DNA from: Sporosarcina gallistercoris
GTDB lineage: Bacteria; Bacillota; Bacilli; Bacillales_A; Planococcaceae
NCBI RefSeq assembly: GCF_014836415.1
Contig: NZ_JACSQY010000004.1
Location: 48,294 to 112,293 of the forward strand
Length of the DNA stretch: 64,000 nt
Direction of reading: 5' to 3'
Part shown: piece by piece, positions 52,877-61,105 of the stretch
Numbering within the stretch: the stretch's first letter is position 1
Layout: the number at the start of each line of letters is the position of its first letter
The notes under the pieces: model-generated
Database searches by the model: none
What the model saw: the letters and a program-made list of their open reading frames with translations, nothing else
What the model was told of the DNA's origin: nothing
Program-made: the position numbers and the translations under genes

Positions 52877-53278
52877 GCGATACCCACATGCAATTTCCAT
52901 GACAGGTGGACGCAAGGTCCAGTTGGCGAGCTTCTTCAAATTTTGGGCAACAAAAGAAACATCGCCTGCATAGACAAATTTTTAAGTCCCCCTCGTGATT
53001 CTCCATCGCATACCATGCTTTTCCCCTGGCATCGGCAAAGACATGTTCAACCGACTCTTTGCGTTTCTCATATCATTCTTTGATGGTCTGACGCATGGAT
53101 CGAATACCAAAGGTCTATTGGAGGAATGTCATTTTAATGAGTACACTGAATCTATGCTTGGTCTCACAAATAGTGAATATTGATCTTCAACCAATGGATA
53201 AATGAAGCAAAAACTAATTGTTGCATCTAATTTACGAACCAGATTGTCTTGCGGAACTACCTGTTCGATCGTAAGCAT
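52877..53278 (-). pseudogene. IS1182 family transposase remnant, internally deleted and frameshifted
   Basis: The minus strand from ATG 53278 reads MLTIEQVVPQDNLVRKLDA and FIYPLVEDQYS, the IS1182 N-terminus, then after a frame change MTFLQ-stop-TFGIRSMRQTIKE. It then jumps to the IS1182 C-terminus (KRKESVEHVFADARGK, KHGMRW, LSMQAMF, NLKKLANWT) through two more frame changes. The central catalytic part is missing. No functional transposase can be made. Confidence 0.82.
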
Positions 53279-53311
53279 TTCCTTCACCTTATTTGATAGT
53301 TGGGAGATCCC

Positions 53312-53344
53312 GTTGATTTCCGCCCTGAACGGAAATCAACGGCA
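53312..53344. repeat. Perfect 13-bp-stem palindrome with GTTGATTTCCG arms
   Basis: CCGTTGATTTCCG pairs with CGGAAATCAACGG around a 7-nt loop. Its arms repeat the GTTGATTTCCG end of the 126-bp element at 52733, now inverted upon itself. It lies on the opposite side of the transposase remnant, so the two elements bracket it. Confidence 0.7.
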
Positions 53345-53381
53345 TGTACTCCTTCATTCTCAGAGTCAACGATGCAAAAAG

Positions 53382-53423
53382 ACAAAAAGGGTGAAAATCA
53401 AATCGATTCACACCCCTTTTGTC
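53382..53423. terminator. Terminator of the DUF4358 lipoprotein gene
   Basis: AAAAGGGGTGTGAATC pairs with GATTTTCACCCTTTTT on the minus strand around GATTT, with T-runs on both sides. Confidence 0.8.
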
Positions 53424-53459
53424 TACAGTCTGAAAACACAAACTGTGTCTTTTCCTTTG

Positions 53460-54005
53460 TTAGAAGCTATCGTTGAATGCTTTCTCGATTGCTTCCGGAT
53501 TTTCATATGTCACATACAAAAGGAAGTTCCCTTTTGTGACGATTTTGTTGTCCTTCACTTTCTCATATTGGTCAAGTAAGTATTGCTCCCAAGTTTGAAC
53601 TTGAGCTGCCAATTCGTTTTCAAGTGAAGCCTTCAGTTCACTGACTTGTTTTTCGTCTTTTGCTTCCAATAAGATGATTTCATCTGATTTGACACTCATG
53701 AGCGCAGCAATTACTGTCCCATTCTCAAGTGATTCTGGATTCAGTTTCATTTTCTCGATCCAAATATCCGCTGCAGAATTCTCATCTTCGGTCTCGGTTA
53801 AATCCACTTCTTGATAGACTTGACTCATTTCCTCTACACCATCAGCCTTCAAGTCTGTCGCAACTTGGTCCTTGATGTTTGAAATGATATCTGTAAATTC
53901 CACTTCAGTGGCCTCGTCATTATTCGATTCATCTGCATTCTGATTGCCGCAAGCCGCCATCAGGACTGCCATGAATACTACTAAGATTCCCGCTAACTTC
54001 TTCAT
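53460..54005 (-). CDS. DUF4358-like lipoprotein
   Basis: A 181-residue lipoprotein. The signal peptide has lipobox MAAC (Cys about 19), then a Asn/Glu-rich linker and one domain with the DUF4358 pattern (ADIWIEKMKLNPESLENGTVIAALM; LDQYEKVKDNKIVTKGNFLLYV). The function is unknown. GAGGGG precedes the ATG at 54005. The 190 nt upstream hold no gene. Confidence 0.8.
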   Translation of the reverse strand: MKKLAGILVVFMAVLMAACGNQNADESNNDEATEVEFTDIISNIKDQVATDLKADGVEEMSQVYQEVDLTETEDENSAADIWIEKMKLNPESLENGTVIAALMSVKSDEIILLEAKDEKQVSELKASLENELAAQVQTWEQYLLDQYEKVKDNKIVTKGNFLLYVTYENPEAIEKAFNDSF

Positions 54006-54197
54006 AAAATCCCCTCACTTCACTAAATGTGTGTTTCCATTAGGAGTAGTCGGATGACCTTCTAAAAAGTTTCATGTTCGTTCAAGAAAGCGAAAACATG
54101 AGAGAAATGTCCCAACCAACGCAATCTAGACACGGCCTCGTCAAACACCATAATTATAATCAGTTATCAAGCGTAGATAAGCGAGCAAAGATCTTGT

Positions 54198-55037
54198 TCA
54201 ATATAGTTTTGTCGAGATGTTTGCAGAAATTTGGGTGCGGATCTCTTCCGCTCTTTCTACATTCCCGACTGCCAATCCTGTGCAGAGGACATCGATTAAA
54301 AACAATTGAGCGATTTTCGATACTAATGACCCGCTGTCCAGTGGGTTTTCTTTCGCTGCACCGAGGAGTATATGATCTGCATATTGGCTTAATGGTGACT
54401 TCAAATAGTTCGTCAACACAATGATTGTGGCACCTTTTTCTTTTGCGATTTTCACTGAATCAACGATATCCTTTGTACCACCCGATATGCTAATTGCGAT
54501 AACGACACTGTCTGCGTCGAGCGAAGAAGCCAGCATCACCTGAAAATGCGGATCGATGACAGCTGTCGCTTGCCGGCCGATCCTCATCAACCTGCTTTGC
54601 ATATCGAGTCCTGCAATCCCCGATGACCCGACGCCAAAGATGACAATATTGTCTTTCTGTTTCAACACATCTATCGTACGTTGCAATTCCTTTTCATCCA
54701 CTATCCCTGCGGAGTCTTCTACAGCCCTTACCATGTTCGTCCGGATTTTATCCAGATAGGTGCCGTGCTCAGCTACAGTTGCATCCGTCGCAAGCTCTTG
54801 GGCGTAGGAATACTTAAAGTCTTGAAATCCTTTAAACCCGAGCTTCCTGAAAAAACGTAGCACTGTCGCTTCTGCTGCACCACTGGCCTCACACAATTCT
54901 GTAAGAGATAAATAGATGACGTGAGCCTCATTCGCAGTTAAATATGTGTAAATCTTATGCTCGGACTTCGTAAACTCAGGTTTGTATTGCTCCATGAGCA
55001 CAGACGGCTTCATGCCTTTCAGCGGTCCCGTTTGCAT
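54198..55037 (-). CDS. MurR/RpiR family regulator (candidate nan regulator)
   Basis: A 279-residue protein with an N-terminal HTH_6 domain (FTKSEHKIYTYLTANEAHV; AAEATVLRFFRKLGFKGFQDF) and a C-terminal SIS sugar-phosphate-binding domain (FGVGSSGIAG; AISISGGTKDIVDSVKIAKEKG). RpiR members such as NanR bind ManNAc-6-P or MurNAc-6-P. It lies 20 nt after the ROK kinase at the end of the sialic acid cluster, so it probably controls that cluster. AAGGAGAAC is upstream of the ATG at 55037; an ATG at 55013 is possible. Confidence 0.85.
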   Translation of the reverse strand: MQTGPLKGMKPSVLMEQYKPEFTKSEHKIYTYLTANEAHVIYLSLTELCEASGAAEATVLRFFRKLGFKGFQDFKYSYAQELATDATVAEHGTYLDKIRTNMVRAVEDSAGIVDEKELQRTIDVLKQKDNIVIFGVGSSGIAGLDMQSRLMRIGRQATAVIDPHFQVMLASSLDADSVVIAISISGGTKDIVDSVKIAKEKGATIIVLTNYLKSPLSQYADHILLGAAKENPLDSGSLVSKIAQLFLIDVLCTGLAVGNVERAEEIRTQISANISTKLY

Positions 55038-55057
55038 ATCAGATGTTCTCCTTTCCC

Positions 55058-55969
55058 TTAGTCGTCCTGGACAGGGTTGTTGTTTAAAAAGTGGCGTACT
55101 GCTCCCAACAGATTCGCATCATTCCCTCTTTCCGCCAGTACTACAGTCAACTCTTTTTTGTGGTTCGGCATGAGCTTCGATTCGAGAGACGTTTGAATCG
55201 CTTCTTGCAATAATTCCCCTTGCGCTGAAATTCCTCCACCAATCACTACCACTGAAGGATTTAAAATCAGGACGAGTGAGGCTAATCCTGTTGTCAAATC
55301 GTCCATCCATTTTTCAAATATAACAATCGCTTCGTCATTTCCAGATCGGATCATGTCAAAAAATGCAGGCAGCTCCACCTCACCAAACTGTTGCTGAACA
55401 GCAGCAGCTAACGCAGCACTGGATGCATATCGCTCATAACACCCTGCTTGTGTACATGTACACATTTTCCCTCCAGGATGCAAAATCATATGTCCGATTT
55501 CACCTCCGGAAAATGTAGCCCCTCTATATAACCTTCCGTTGATGAACAACGCACCACCGATCCCTGTTCCGAGTGTTACGGTCAAAAAGTCTTTGACGTT
55601 GCGAGCGGCGCCTACCCATTGCTCACCTAGTGCTGTACAGTTCACGTCGTTATCCATCGTAGCCGGCACATTGAATTTTGTCGTCACTTGCTCACACACA
55701 TTCATCCCTGAATAGCCAGGAATCGTGTCCGTTGCATAGATAATCGATCCATTCTCTGCATCTACTTGCCCCGCTGAACTAATCGCCACTCCATCCAGTT
55801 TTTCTACTGTTTGCATCTCTTCGCAAATCATCAGGATTTTTTCCATCAGATGCGAACCGCCCTTCTCGGCTTCTGTTGGATACGCTTTCGGGTTCGTCAA
55901 CTCACCATACTCATTTGAAATTGCTGTTTTTATCGATGTGCCGCCAATATCGATCGCTCCAATGTGCAT
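55058..55969 (-). CDS. nanK: ROK family sugar kinase (N-acetylmannosamine kinase, NanK-like)
   Basis: A 303-residue ROK kinase. The ATP site is IDIGGTSIKTAI, the catalytic Asp is in DNDVNCTALGE, and the phosphate loop is TLGTGIGGALFI. The zinc region is HMILHPGG plus CTCTQAGCYE, where the usual CxCG is CTCT. Its place after nanE, nanA and an SSS transporter, before an RpiR regulator, points to ManNAc kinase, which feeds NanE; sequence alone cannot exclude a glucokinase. GAGGGGAATT precedes the ATG at 55969. Confidence 0.82.
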   Translation of the reverse strand: MHIGAIDIGGTSIKTAISNEYGELTNPKAYPTEAEKGGSHLMEKILMICEEMQTVEKLDGVAISSAGQVDAENGSIIYATDTIPGYSGMNVCEQVTTKFNVPATMDNDVNCTALGEQWVGAARNVKDFLTVTLGTGIGGALFINGRLYRGATFSGGEIGHMILHPGGKMCTCTQAGCYERYASSAALAAAVQQQFGEVELPAFFDMIRSGNDEAIVIFEKWMDDLTTGLASLVLILNPSVVVIGGGISAQGELLQEAIQTSLESKLMPNHKKELTVVLAERGNDANLLGAVRHFLNNNPVQDD

Positions 55970-56010
55970 ACCAATTCCCCTCTCCACCTATTCCATTTAC
56001 TATATCATTT

Positions 56011-56054
56011 CAAAAGGAAGAGGACAGCACCTAACATACGGCGCTGTCCTCCCT
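56011..56054 (-). terminator. Terminator after the SSS transporter gene
   Basis: AGGACAGC-CC pairs with GG-GCTGTCCT on the minus strand, then CTTCCTTTT. It separates the transporter from the ROK kinase gene, so the latter may depend on read-through or its own promoter. Confidence 0.65.
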
Positions 56055-56065
56055 TTCTCTCCTTA

Positions 56066-57565
56066 TTAGCCTTTTGGCTGATCGTAATACGTAAGATGTG
56101 CCGAAGCGTCTTCCGCCTTACTCTTGCCTTTGAACAGCAAGCTGAACAAGTAACCGAATACGAGTGATGAGACAAGGTTAATAAGCGAATACGCCCATAA
56201 CGTCGTGTCTGTGAAATAAGAGACATAGATGGCGATCATGGTCGTGACAATGAACCCTGCAATGGCGCCTTTTGTGTTCGCGCGTTTTGTGAGGACACCA
56301 AGTGTGAATGTACCACCGATAATACCGAGTACAAGACCCATCAAACCGTTGAACCATTCATATGCAGAACTTACGTTGGAATATGCGAGAACGATTGCAA
56401 AGACGATCGACAGGACTCCAACAACGATACTGACGATTTTAGCGATTTGCGTTCCTTTTTCATCGGACATATCGGGACGCAGAACCTTTTGGATATCCAA
56501 CGTCCAACTGGTCGCGACACTGTTCAAACCTGTAGAGAGCGTCGATTGACCTGCCGCAAAGAGTCCAGCGATGAGTAATCCTGAAATCCCTGCAGGTAAC
56601 TCCGTGACGATGAAATTCGCAAAGATAAGATCTTTAGCACCATCCGGCATAGCGCCGCCTGCCTGCTTATAAAACACGTACAATGACGTACCGATAAAGA
56701 AGAACAACGTTGCGGTACCAAGAGAGAGCACACCATTCAGGATGGTCATTTTGTTCATCTGCTTCAAATCCGTCGTAGTCAAATAGCGTTGGACCATGTC
56801 TTGACTGGAAATATACGAGAATAATGTAGATAATCCTGCTCCAAGGAAGATGATGAACAAGCTATCATTGAAAATATTCGGGTCGAAAATGACAGCTTCA
56901 CTAAAGAATTTGTTATCTTGGACACCGACTTTCATAATTTCCGGAAGACCGCCTTTAATGGAAAGAACAAGCACGACAAGAGCAAAAACCCCTCCTCCGA
57001 TCAGCACAATTCCTTGGATGAAGTCTGTCCACAGTACGGACTTGATCCCGCCAATTGACGAGTAGATGGTTGCGATGACACCCATGAATAGGATGATCAT
57101 GACAGTATGGATACCAGTCACCGCGGACAACGCAAGCGCTGGCAAGTACATGATAATCGACATCCGCCCGACTTGGTAGATGATGAAAAGAGAACTTCCC
57201 ATAATCCGTAAACCTTTGCCAAACCGTCTTTCCAAATATTCATAAGCGGTATCGATGTTAAGATTGCGATACACCGGCAAGAAGAAGTAGATTGCTACCG
57301 GTACAGCGATGAACAATCCAATTTGTCCTGCCCAGAGCTGCCAGTTTCCTAGATACGAGTTTCCTGCAAGTGATAAGAACGAAATCGGAGAGAGCAACGT
57401 CGCAAAAAGACTGACGGATGTCACCCACCACGGGATACTGCCATCTCCTTTAAAGAACTCTTTCCCTTTCATTTCCTTCTTAGCAACCGCGATTCCGATA
57501 TATAAAATGAAGAGCAAATAAGCAATTAGAATTACATAATCGATTACAGCAAACTTTCCGTCCAT
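56066..57565 (-). CDS. Sodium:solute symporter (SSS), probable sialic acid transporter
   Basis: A 499-residue protein with 13 TM segments of the SSS fold: GDGSIPWWVTSVSLFATLLSP at TM2, SSIGGIKSVLWTDFIQG, and AGLFAAGQSTLSTGLNSVATS with the Ser/Thr of the second Na+ site region. It lies directly after nanA, so Na+-coupled uptake of N-acetylneuraminate is the likely role, as for SiaT-type SSS proteins. AGGGGGAAAAGGG precedes the ATG at 57565. Confidence 0.85.
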   Translation of the reverse strand: MDGKFAVIDYVILIAYLLFILYIGIAVAKKEMKGKEFFKGDGSIPWWVTSVSLFATLLSPISFLSLAGNSYLGNWQLWAGQIGLFIAVPVAIYFFLPVYRNLNIDTAYEYLERRFGKGLRIMGSSLFIIYQVGRMSIIMYLPALALSAVTGIHTVMIILFMGVIATIYSSIGGIKSVLWTDFIQGIVLIGGGVFALVVLVLSIKGGLPEIMKVGVQDNKFFSEAVIFDPNIFNDSLFIIFLGAGLSTLFSYISSQDMVQRYLTTTDLKQMNKMTILNGVLSLGTATLFFFIGTSLYVFYKQAGGAMPDGAKDLIFANFIVTELPAGISGLLIAGLFAAGQSTLSTGLNSVATSWTLDIQKVLRPDMSDEKGTQIAKIVSIVVGVLSIVFAIVLAYSNVSSAYEWFNGLMGLVLGIIGGTFTLGVLTKRANTKGAIAGFIVTTMIAIYVSYFTDTTLWAYSLINLVSSLVFGYLFSLLFKGKSKAEDASAHLTYYDQPKG

Positions 57566-57595
57566 CCCTTTTCCCCCTATCATCTCTTGTTCAGC

Positions 57596-57609
57596 AGTAA
57601 GCGCTTACT
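57596..57609. promoter_or_regulatory. Palindromic operator AGTAAGCGCTTACT (cre-like or NanR site)
   Basis: A perfect 14-bp palindrome 31 nt before the transporter start. It keeps the CG core and flanks of a CcpA cre but lacks the terminal TG/CA letters. It could instead bind the RpiR regulator. Confidence 0.5.
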
Positions 57610-57617
57610 TATATAAT

Positions 57618-57642
57618 AGAAGACTTTCGAAAAAGTCTTCTA
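57618..57642 (-). terminator. Intercistronic hairpin after nanA
   Basis: TAGAAGACTTT pairs perfectly with AAAGTCTTCTA around a 3-nt loop, immediately after the nanA stop. Only a weak AT tail follows, so it may protect or attenuate rather than fully terminate the message. Confidence 0.55.
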
Positions 57643-57646
57643 TTCA

Positions 57647-58519
57647 TCACTTGCTCAAAAACTTCGCTGCGAGTTCTTGTGCCACTTTCACTTTGTCTGC
57701 CGATAGCTGTTTCATTGGCTTGCGGCAAACTCCCGCTTCCACGCCTTGTGTTTTCAACATCTCTTTAATCGTCTGATAAAGGCCGTTAGCAAGAATTCCT
57801 GAAATCAAATCATTCGTCACTTTTTGGAGTTCACGTGCTTCTTCAATTTTGCCTTCTTGAGCAAGTTGGAAAATAGAGCGTGCTCGTGCACCGTTGACGT
57901 TGAACGTACTGCCGATTGCACCGTCCACATTTAAAACAGCTGCAGATAACAACATTTCGTCAAATCCTGAATAGATCAGTTTCTCTGGATACGCATGACG
58001 TAAACGCTCGAGCAGATAGAAATCAGGTGCTGTGAATTTTACGCCGATGATCTTCTCATTTTCAAACAACTCACCAAATTGTTCCAGACTCATGTTGACA
58101 CCTGTTAAAGCAGGAATCGAATAGATGATCATCGTGTTATCGACACTATTAATAATCGTGTTGTAGTAGTCTTTAATCTCTTCGAAATCGAACTTATAGT
58201 AGAACGGTGTGACGGCAGATAGAGAATCATACCCTAGATCTGTTGCGAATTGAGCGAGTTCGACAGCTTCATCGATGTTCAGTGAACCGACTTGAGCGAT
58301 CAGTTTCACTTGGTCCCCTGCTTCGTCTTTGACAATTTCAAAGATCCGCTTTTTGTTTTCAGTTGAGATCAGGAAGTTCTCTCCTGTGCTTCCGTTGACA
58401 TATAGACCGTCTACTTTAGAAACATCGATATTGTGACGAACTAACTGGCGTAATCCTTTTTCATGAATGTTACCCTGCTCGTCAAATGCACACATTAGTG
58501 CTGTAAAAATACCTTTCAT
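57647..58519 (-). CDS. nanA: N-acetylneuraminate lyase
   Basis: A 290-residue member of the DapA/NanA aldolase family. [15 protein letters not shown] (about 39-53) is the carboxylate-binding motif of NanA. The catalytic Tyr is in [11 protein letters not shown] (about 137) and the Schiff-base Lys in IGVKFTAPD (about 165). It splits N-acetylneuraminate into ManNAc and pyruvate. GAGGAGCGG precedes the ATG at 58519. It is second in the leftward nan cluster, 41 nt after nanE. Confidence 0.94.
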   Translation of the reverse strand: MKGIFTALMCAFDEQGNIHEKGLRQLVRHNIDVSKVDGLYVNGSTGENFLISTENKKRIFEIVKDEAGDQVKLIAQVGSLNIDEAVELAQFATDLGYDSLSAVTPFYYKFDFEEIKDYYNTIINSVDNTMIIYSIPALTGVNMSLEQFGELFENEKIIGVKFTAPDFYLLERLRHAYPEKLIYSGFDEMLLSAAVLNVDGAIGSTFNVNGARARSIFQLAQEGKIEEARELQKVTNDLISGILANGLYQTIKEMLKTQGVEAGVCRKPMKQLSADKVKVAQELAAKFLSK

Positions 58520-58560
58520 TCTAATCCGCTCCTCTTTTTGGGATATTTGTTGGGAATCTC

Positions 58561-59247
58561 TTATTTGTTTTGAATGGCAGCTGCAAATTTTTCAGTGATT
58601 TTCATAGGACGTGTAATGGCGCTTCCTACGACAACTGCATGAGCACCGAGTTCAATTGCCAATCTCGCTTTTTCAGGAGTATCAAAGTTTCCTTCGGCGA
58701 TGACCGGCACGTTCACTTTCTCAACGAGTTGCTTCACAAGTGCTAACGGGTTCACGTCTTGTGAATAAGGTGTGTAACCTGCTAATGTCGGAGCGACAAT
58801 ATCTGCTCCCGCTTCAACTGCAAGGATGCCTTCTTCCAAAGTCGACACATCTGCCATGAATAGTTGCTCAGGAAATGCTTGTTTTGCTTGGCTGAGAAGT
58901 TGTGGAAACGTTTGGTTTCCAGGTCTCATCCGATTCGTCCCGTCGAGTGCGATGATGTCGACGCCTTCTTCAGCCAAGGCAGAGATTTCTGTGAACGTTG
59001 GGGTGATGAATACCGCCTCGTCCGGAAAGTCCTTCTTAATAATCCCGATGATAGGGAGATCGACTTCTTGTTTAATGGCTTGGATATCTTCTACGGAATT
59101 TGCACGGATGCCAACCGCTCCGCCTTGTTTTGCGGCAAGCGCCATTTTACTCATGATGAATGAGCTGTGCAACGGCTCATCCTCCAATGCCTGGCAAGAG
59201 ACAATGAGGGAATGTTGTAATCGGTTTAGTAAATCTAGGCTGTTCAT
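58561..59247 (-). CDS. nanE: N-acetylmannosamine-6-phosphate 2-epimerase
   Basis: A 228-residue TIM-barrel NanE protein. It shows [40 protein letters not shown] (catalytic Lys region), [13 protein letters not shown] and [13 protein letters not shown]. It converts ManNAc-6-P to GlcNAc-6-P. AAGGAG lies 8 nt before the ATG at 59247. It is the first gene of the operon, behind a strong promoter and a cre. No nagA or nagB is in the window, so the last steps are encoded elsewhere. Confidence 0.94.
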   Translation of the reverse strand: MNSLDLLNRLQHSLIVSCQALEDEPLHSSFIMSKMALAAKQGGAVGIRANSVEDIQAIKQEVDLPIIGIIKKDFPDEAVFITPTFTEISALAEEGVDIIALDGTNRMRPGNQTFPQLLSQAKQAFPEQLFMADVSTLEEGILAVEAGADIVAPTLAGYTPYSQDVNPLALVKQLVEKVNVPVIAEGNFDTPEKARLAIELGAHAVVVGSAITRPMKITEKFAAAIQNK

Positions 59248-59311
59248 GGATAGTCTCCTTGCTGATTGACGTTAAACGAGAATTTGACCAGTATCTTTTT
59301 TACCGCTAAGT

Positions 59312-59325
59312 AGAAAGCGTTTTCA
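59312..59325 (-). promoter_or_regulatory. CcpA cre site of the nan operon
   Basis: On the minus strand TGAAAACGCTTTCT matches the cre consensus TGWNANCGNTNWCA at every fixed position but the last. It begins about 10 nt downstream of the -10, so bound CcpA would block the start of transcription. Confidence 0.75.
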
Positions 59326-59335
59326 ATCTATTGGC

Positions 59336-59365
59336 ACTATATCATTCATGAAAGTTAACTGTCAA
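59336..59365 (-). promoter_or_regulatory. SigA promoter of the nan operon
   Basis: On the minus strand a perfect -35 TTGACA (59360-59365) and -10 TATAGT (59336-59341) are separated by 18 nt. The cre follows directly, giving a short leader of about 80 nt before nanE. Confidence 0.75.
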
Positions 59366-59435
59366 ACATTTTTATTTAATGATTAACAATCCGTCATTAT
59401 GATAACGTTGGGACTGTCAGACTGCTTTTTTCGTA

Positions 59436-59468
59436 CAAAAAAAGAGGCTGGTTTTGCCCCAGCCTCAT
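59436..59468 (-). terminator. Terminator of the HxlR-family gene
   Basis: GAGGCTGG pairs with CCAGCCTC around a 7-nt loop, with seven T following on the minus strand. Confidence 0.9.
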
Positions 59469-59503
59469 CATTTTTAGCCAATTGACCAAATAATCGTTGA
59501 AAA

Positions 59504-59869
59504 TCAGTTTCCCATCTGTTCTTCTTCGTCATGGGTATGTAAATTGGTTGCAATATAGGTTTTTCCCCATTCATACATCGCATCTAAAATCGGCATGAGC
59601 GTTCTTCCTTGTTCAGTTAGAGAGTACTCCACTTTTGGAGGAACGACTGGATAGACTTCGCGATGGACGATTAAATGCTCTTCAAGTTCGCGCAATTGGT
59701 TGACGAGCATACGTTGCGTAATTCCAGGCATCAGAGTCTTTAATTCACCAAATCGCTTTGTTCCTTCTTTTCCTAAATGCCAGAGGACTAACATTTTCCA
59801 TTTCCCCCCGATAATCGATAGCGTTAATTCCTTCTCACAATTAAAAGATTTCTCACCTAAATTTGGCAC
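59504..59869 (-). CDS. HxlR family transcriptional regulator
   Basis: About 121 residues, a single HxlR winged helix: a conserved N-terminal Cys in [25 protein letters not shown], then [21 protein letters not shown] and the wing [14 protein letters not shown]. Redox-sensing members (YodB, HypR) use the same Cys; HxlR itself activates hxlAB with formaldehyde. AGGAGGG suits the GTG at 59869. It is divergent from a Gfo/Idh oxidoreductase, its likeliest target, with hxlAB 3.4 kb away. Confidence 0.87.
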   Translation of the reverse strand: MPNLGEKSFNCEKELTLSIIGGKWKMLVLWHLGKEGTKRFGELKTLMPGITQRMLVNQLRELEEHLIVHREVYPVVPPKVEYSLTEQGRTLMPILDAMYEWGKTYIATNLHTHDEEEQMGN

Positions 59870-59901
59870 GTTATCCCTCCTGAAGCTTATAATCACCTAT
59901 A

Positions 59902-59926
59902 GTATACTTTTTAGCACTATGTATAC
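59902..59926. promoter_or_regulatory. Paired GTATAC boxes, candidate HxlR-family operator
   Basis: Two palindromic GTATAC hexamers (59902-59907 and 59921-59926) are 19 nt apart, about two helical turns, in the divergent promoter region. The left one overlaps a TATACT -10 for the regulator gene. Confidence 0.4.
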
Positions 59927-59940
59927 GTTAATATGGTAGT

Positions 59941-59968
59941 TTGAATTGCAATTCGTACACATTATAAT
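59941..59968 (+). promoter_or_regulatory. SigA promoter of the Gfo/Idh gene
   Basis: TTGAAT (59941-59946) and a perfect TATAAT (59963-59968) are 16 nt apart. Transcription from about 59975 rules out the upstream start codon at 59946. Confidence 0.6.
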
Positions 59969-60056
59969 GGGACTATCCCCATTCGTAAATCTTCTCGTTC
60001 GTCATCATAATTTATGGAAACGACAGGGTTTCATACTACAAAACAGAGGTGAAATG

Positions 60057-61043
60057 ATGGTTAGAATCGGTTTAGTCGGCACGAACTGGATTACAGAACG
60101 ATTGTTGGATAGCGCGGCCCACGTGGATAACCTCAGCGTTGCTGCTGTTTACTCAAGAACAAGTGCACGCGCAGAGGAGTTTGCTAGTAAACATGGAATT
60201 CCACATCAGTTTACAACTATCGAGGAAATGGCTGCTAGCGACAAAATTGACGCGGTGTATATTGCTACGCCGAACTCTTTTCATGCACCACAAGCCATTC
60301 TTTTCTTACAAAATGGTAAACACGTATTATGTGAGAAACCGCTCGCAGCCAATTCAAATGAAGTTCAACGTATGTTTGAAACTGCAAAGAAGCATAACGT
60401 TCTTTTAATGGAGGCTATGAAATCTACCCTCCTTCCAAATTTCAAAGTGATCCAAGATAACATTCACAAACTGGGACCCATTCGAAAATACTTTGCAAGC
60501 TTCTGTCAATATTCTTCACGATATGATCAATATAAAGAAGGAACCGTCTTAAATGCGTTCAATCCAAAATTTGCGAATGGTGCATTGATGGACCTCGGCG
60601 TCTATTGTTTATACCCTTTGATTGCTCTGTTCGGAGAACCCCTTGAGGTAAAAGCCACGGGCACACTCCTAGAATCCGGTGTAGATAGTTCGGGAAGTGT
60701 TACATTGAAATATGAAGAAAAAGATGCGGTGTTGATGTACTCTAAAGTTTCAAATTCCGCATTGCCATGGGAAATCCAAGGGGAAAAGGGTACGATGTTG
60801 ATAACGAAAGTGTCATCTCCTGAACATGTTGAAATCCATTATCACGATGGTAGGATCGAATCGCTTACCGTTGAAATGCCTTATCCATCGATGTACTACG
60901 AAATTCGAGAGTTTGTAGATTTGATCGAACAAGGCAAAAACGAATCGGACGTGAACACCTATTTCAATTCGTTTACGACCATGAAAGTGGCAGACGCCAT
61001 CCGGAAAAATATCGGATTGGAATTCCCAAGTGATCTACATTAA
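60057..61043 (+). CDS. Gfo/Idh/MocA family NAD(P)-dependent oxidoreductase
   Basis: A 328-residue protein. The N-terminal Rossmann fold (IGLVGTNWITERL, then AVYSRTSARAEEFA) is followed by CEKPLAANSNEVQ, the family EKP motif, and a C-terminal substrate domain with DLGVYCLYPLIALFGEP. It should oxidise or reduce a sugar, inositol or related polyol; the substrate is unknown. GAGGTG supports the ATG at 60057 (or the one at 60054), and the promoter at 59941 excludes the longer frame. Confidence 0.87.
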   Translation: MVRIGLVGTNWITERLLDSAAHVDNLSVAAVYSRTSARAEEFASKHGIPHQFTTIEEMAASDKIDAVYIATPNSFHAPQAILFLQNGKHVLCEKPLAANSNEVQRMFETAKKHNVLLMEAMKSTLLPNFKVIQDNIHKLGPIRKYFASFCQYSSRYDQYKEGTVLNAFNPKFANGALMDLGVYCLYPLIALFGEPLEVKATGTLLESGVDSSGSVTLKYEEKDAVLMYSKVSNSALPWEIQGEKGTMLITKVSSPEHVEIHYHDGRIESLTVEMPYPSMYYEIREFVDLIEQGKNESDVNTYFNSFTTMKVADAIRKNIGLEFPSDLH

Positions 61044-61044
61044 C

Positions 61045-61090
61045 AAAAACAAGGCTTGGACTAACTGTTCGCAGAGTCCAAGCCTTGTCG
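61045..61090. terminator. Terminator between convergent Gfo/Idh and Cof genes
   Basis: CAAGGCTTGGACT pairs with AGTCCAAGCCTTG around a 14-nt loop. The T-run is on the minus-strand side, so it mainly serves the phosphatase gene, and may act both ways. Confidence 0.8.
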
Positions 61091-61105
61091 TATGATTACG
61101 GACAT

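Noticed and set aside
52721..52939. Open frame with Pro/Gly/Arg-rich protein across the GC-rich repeat
   Set aside because: It is the transposase remnant tail running into the repeat; no start, ribosome site or plausible protein.
59946..60056. A 37-residue extension of the Gfo/Idh protein
   Set aside because: Its start overlaps the promoter, and GAGGTG marks the start at 60057.
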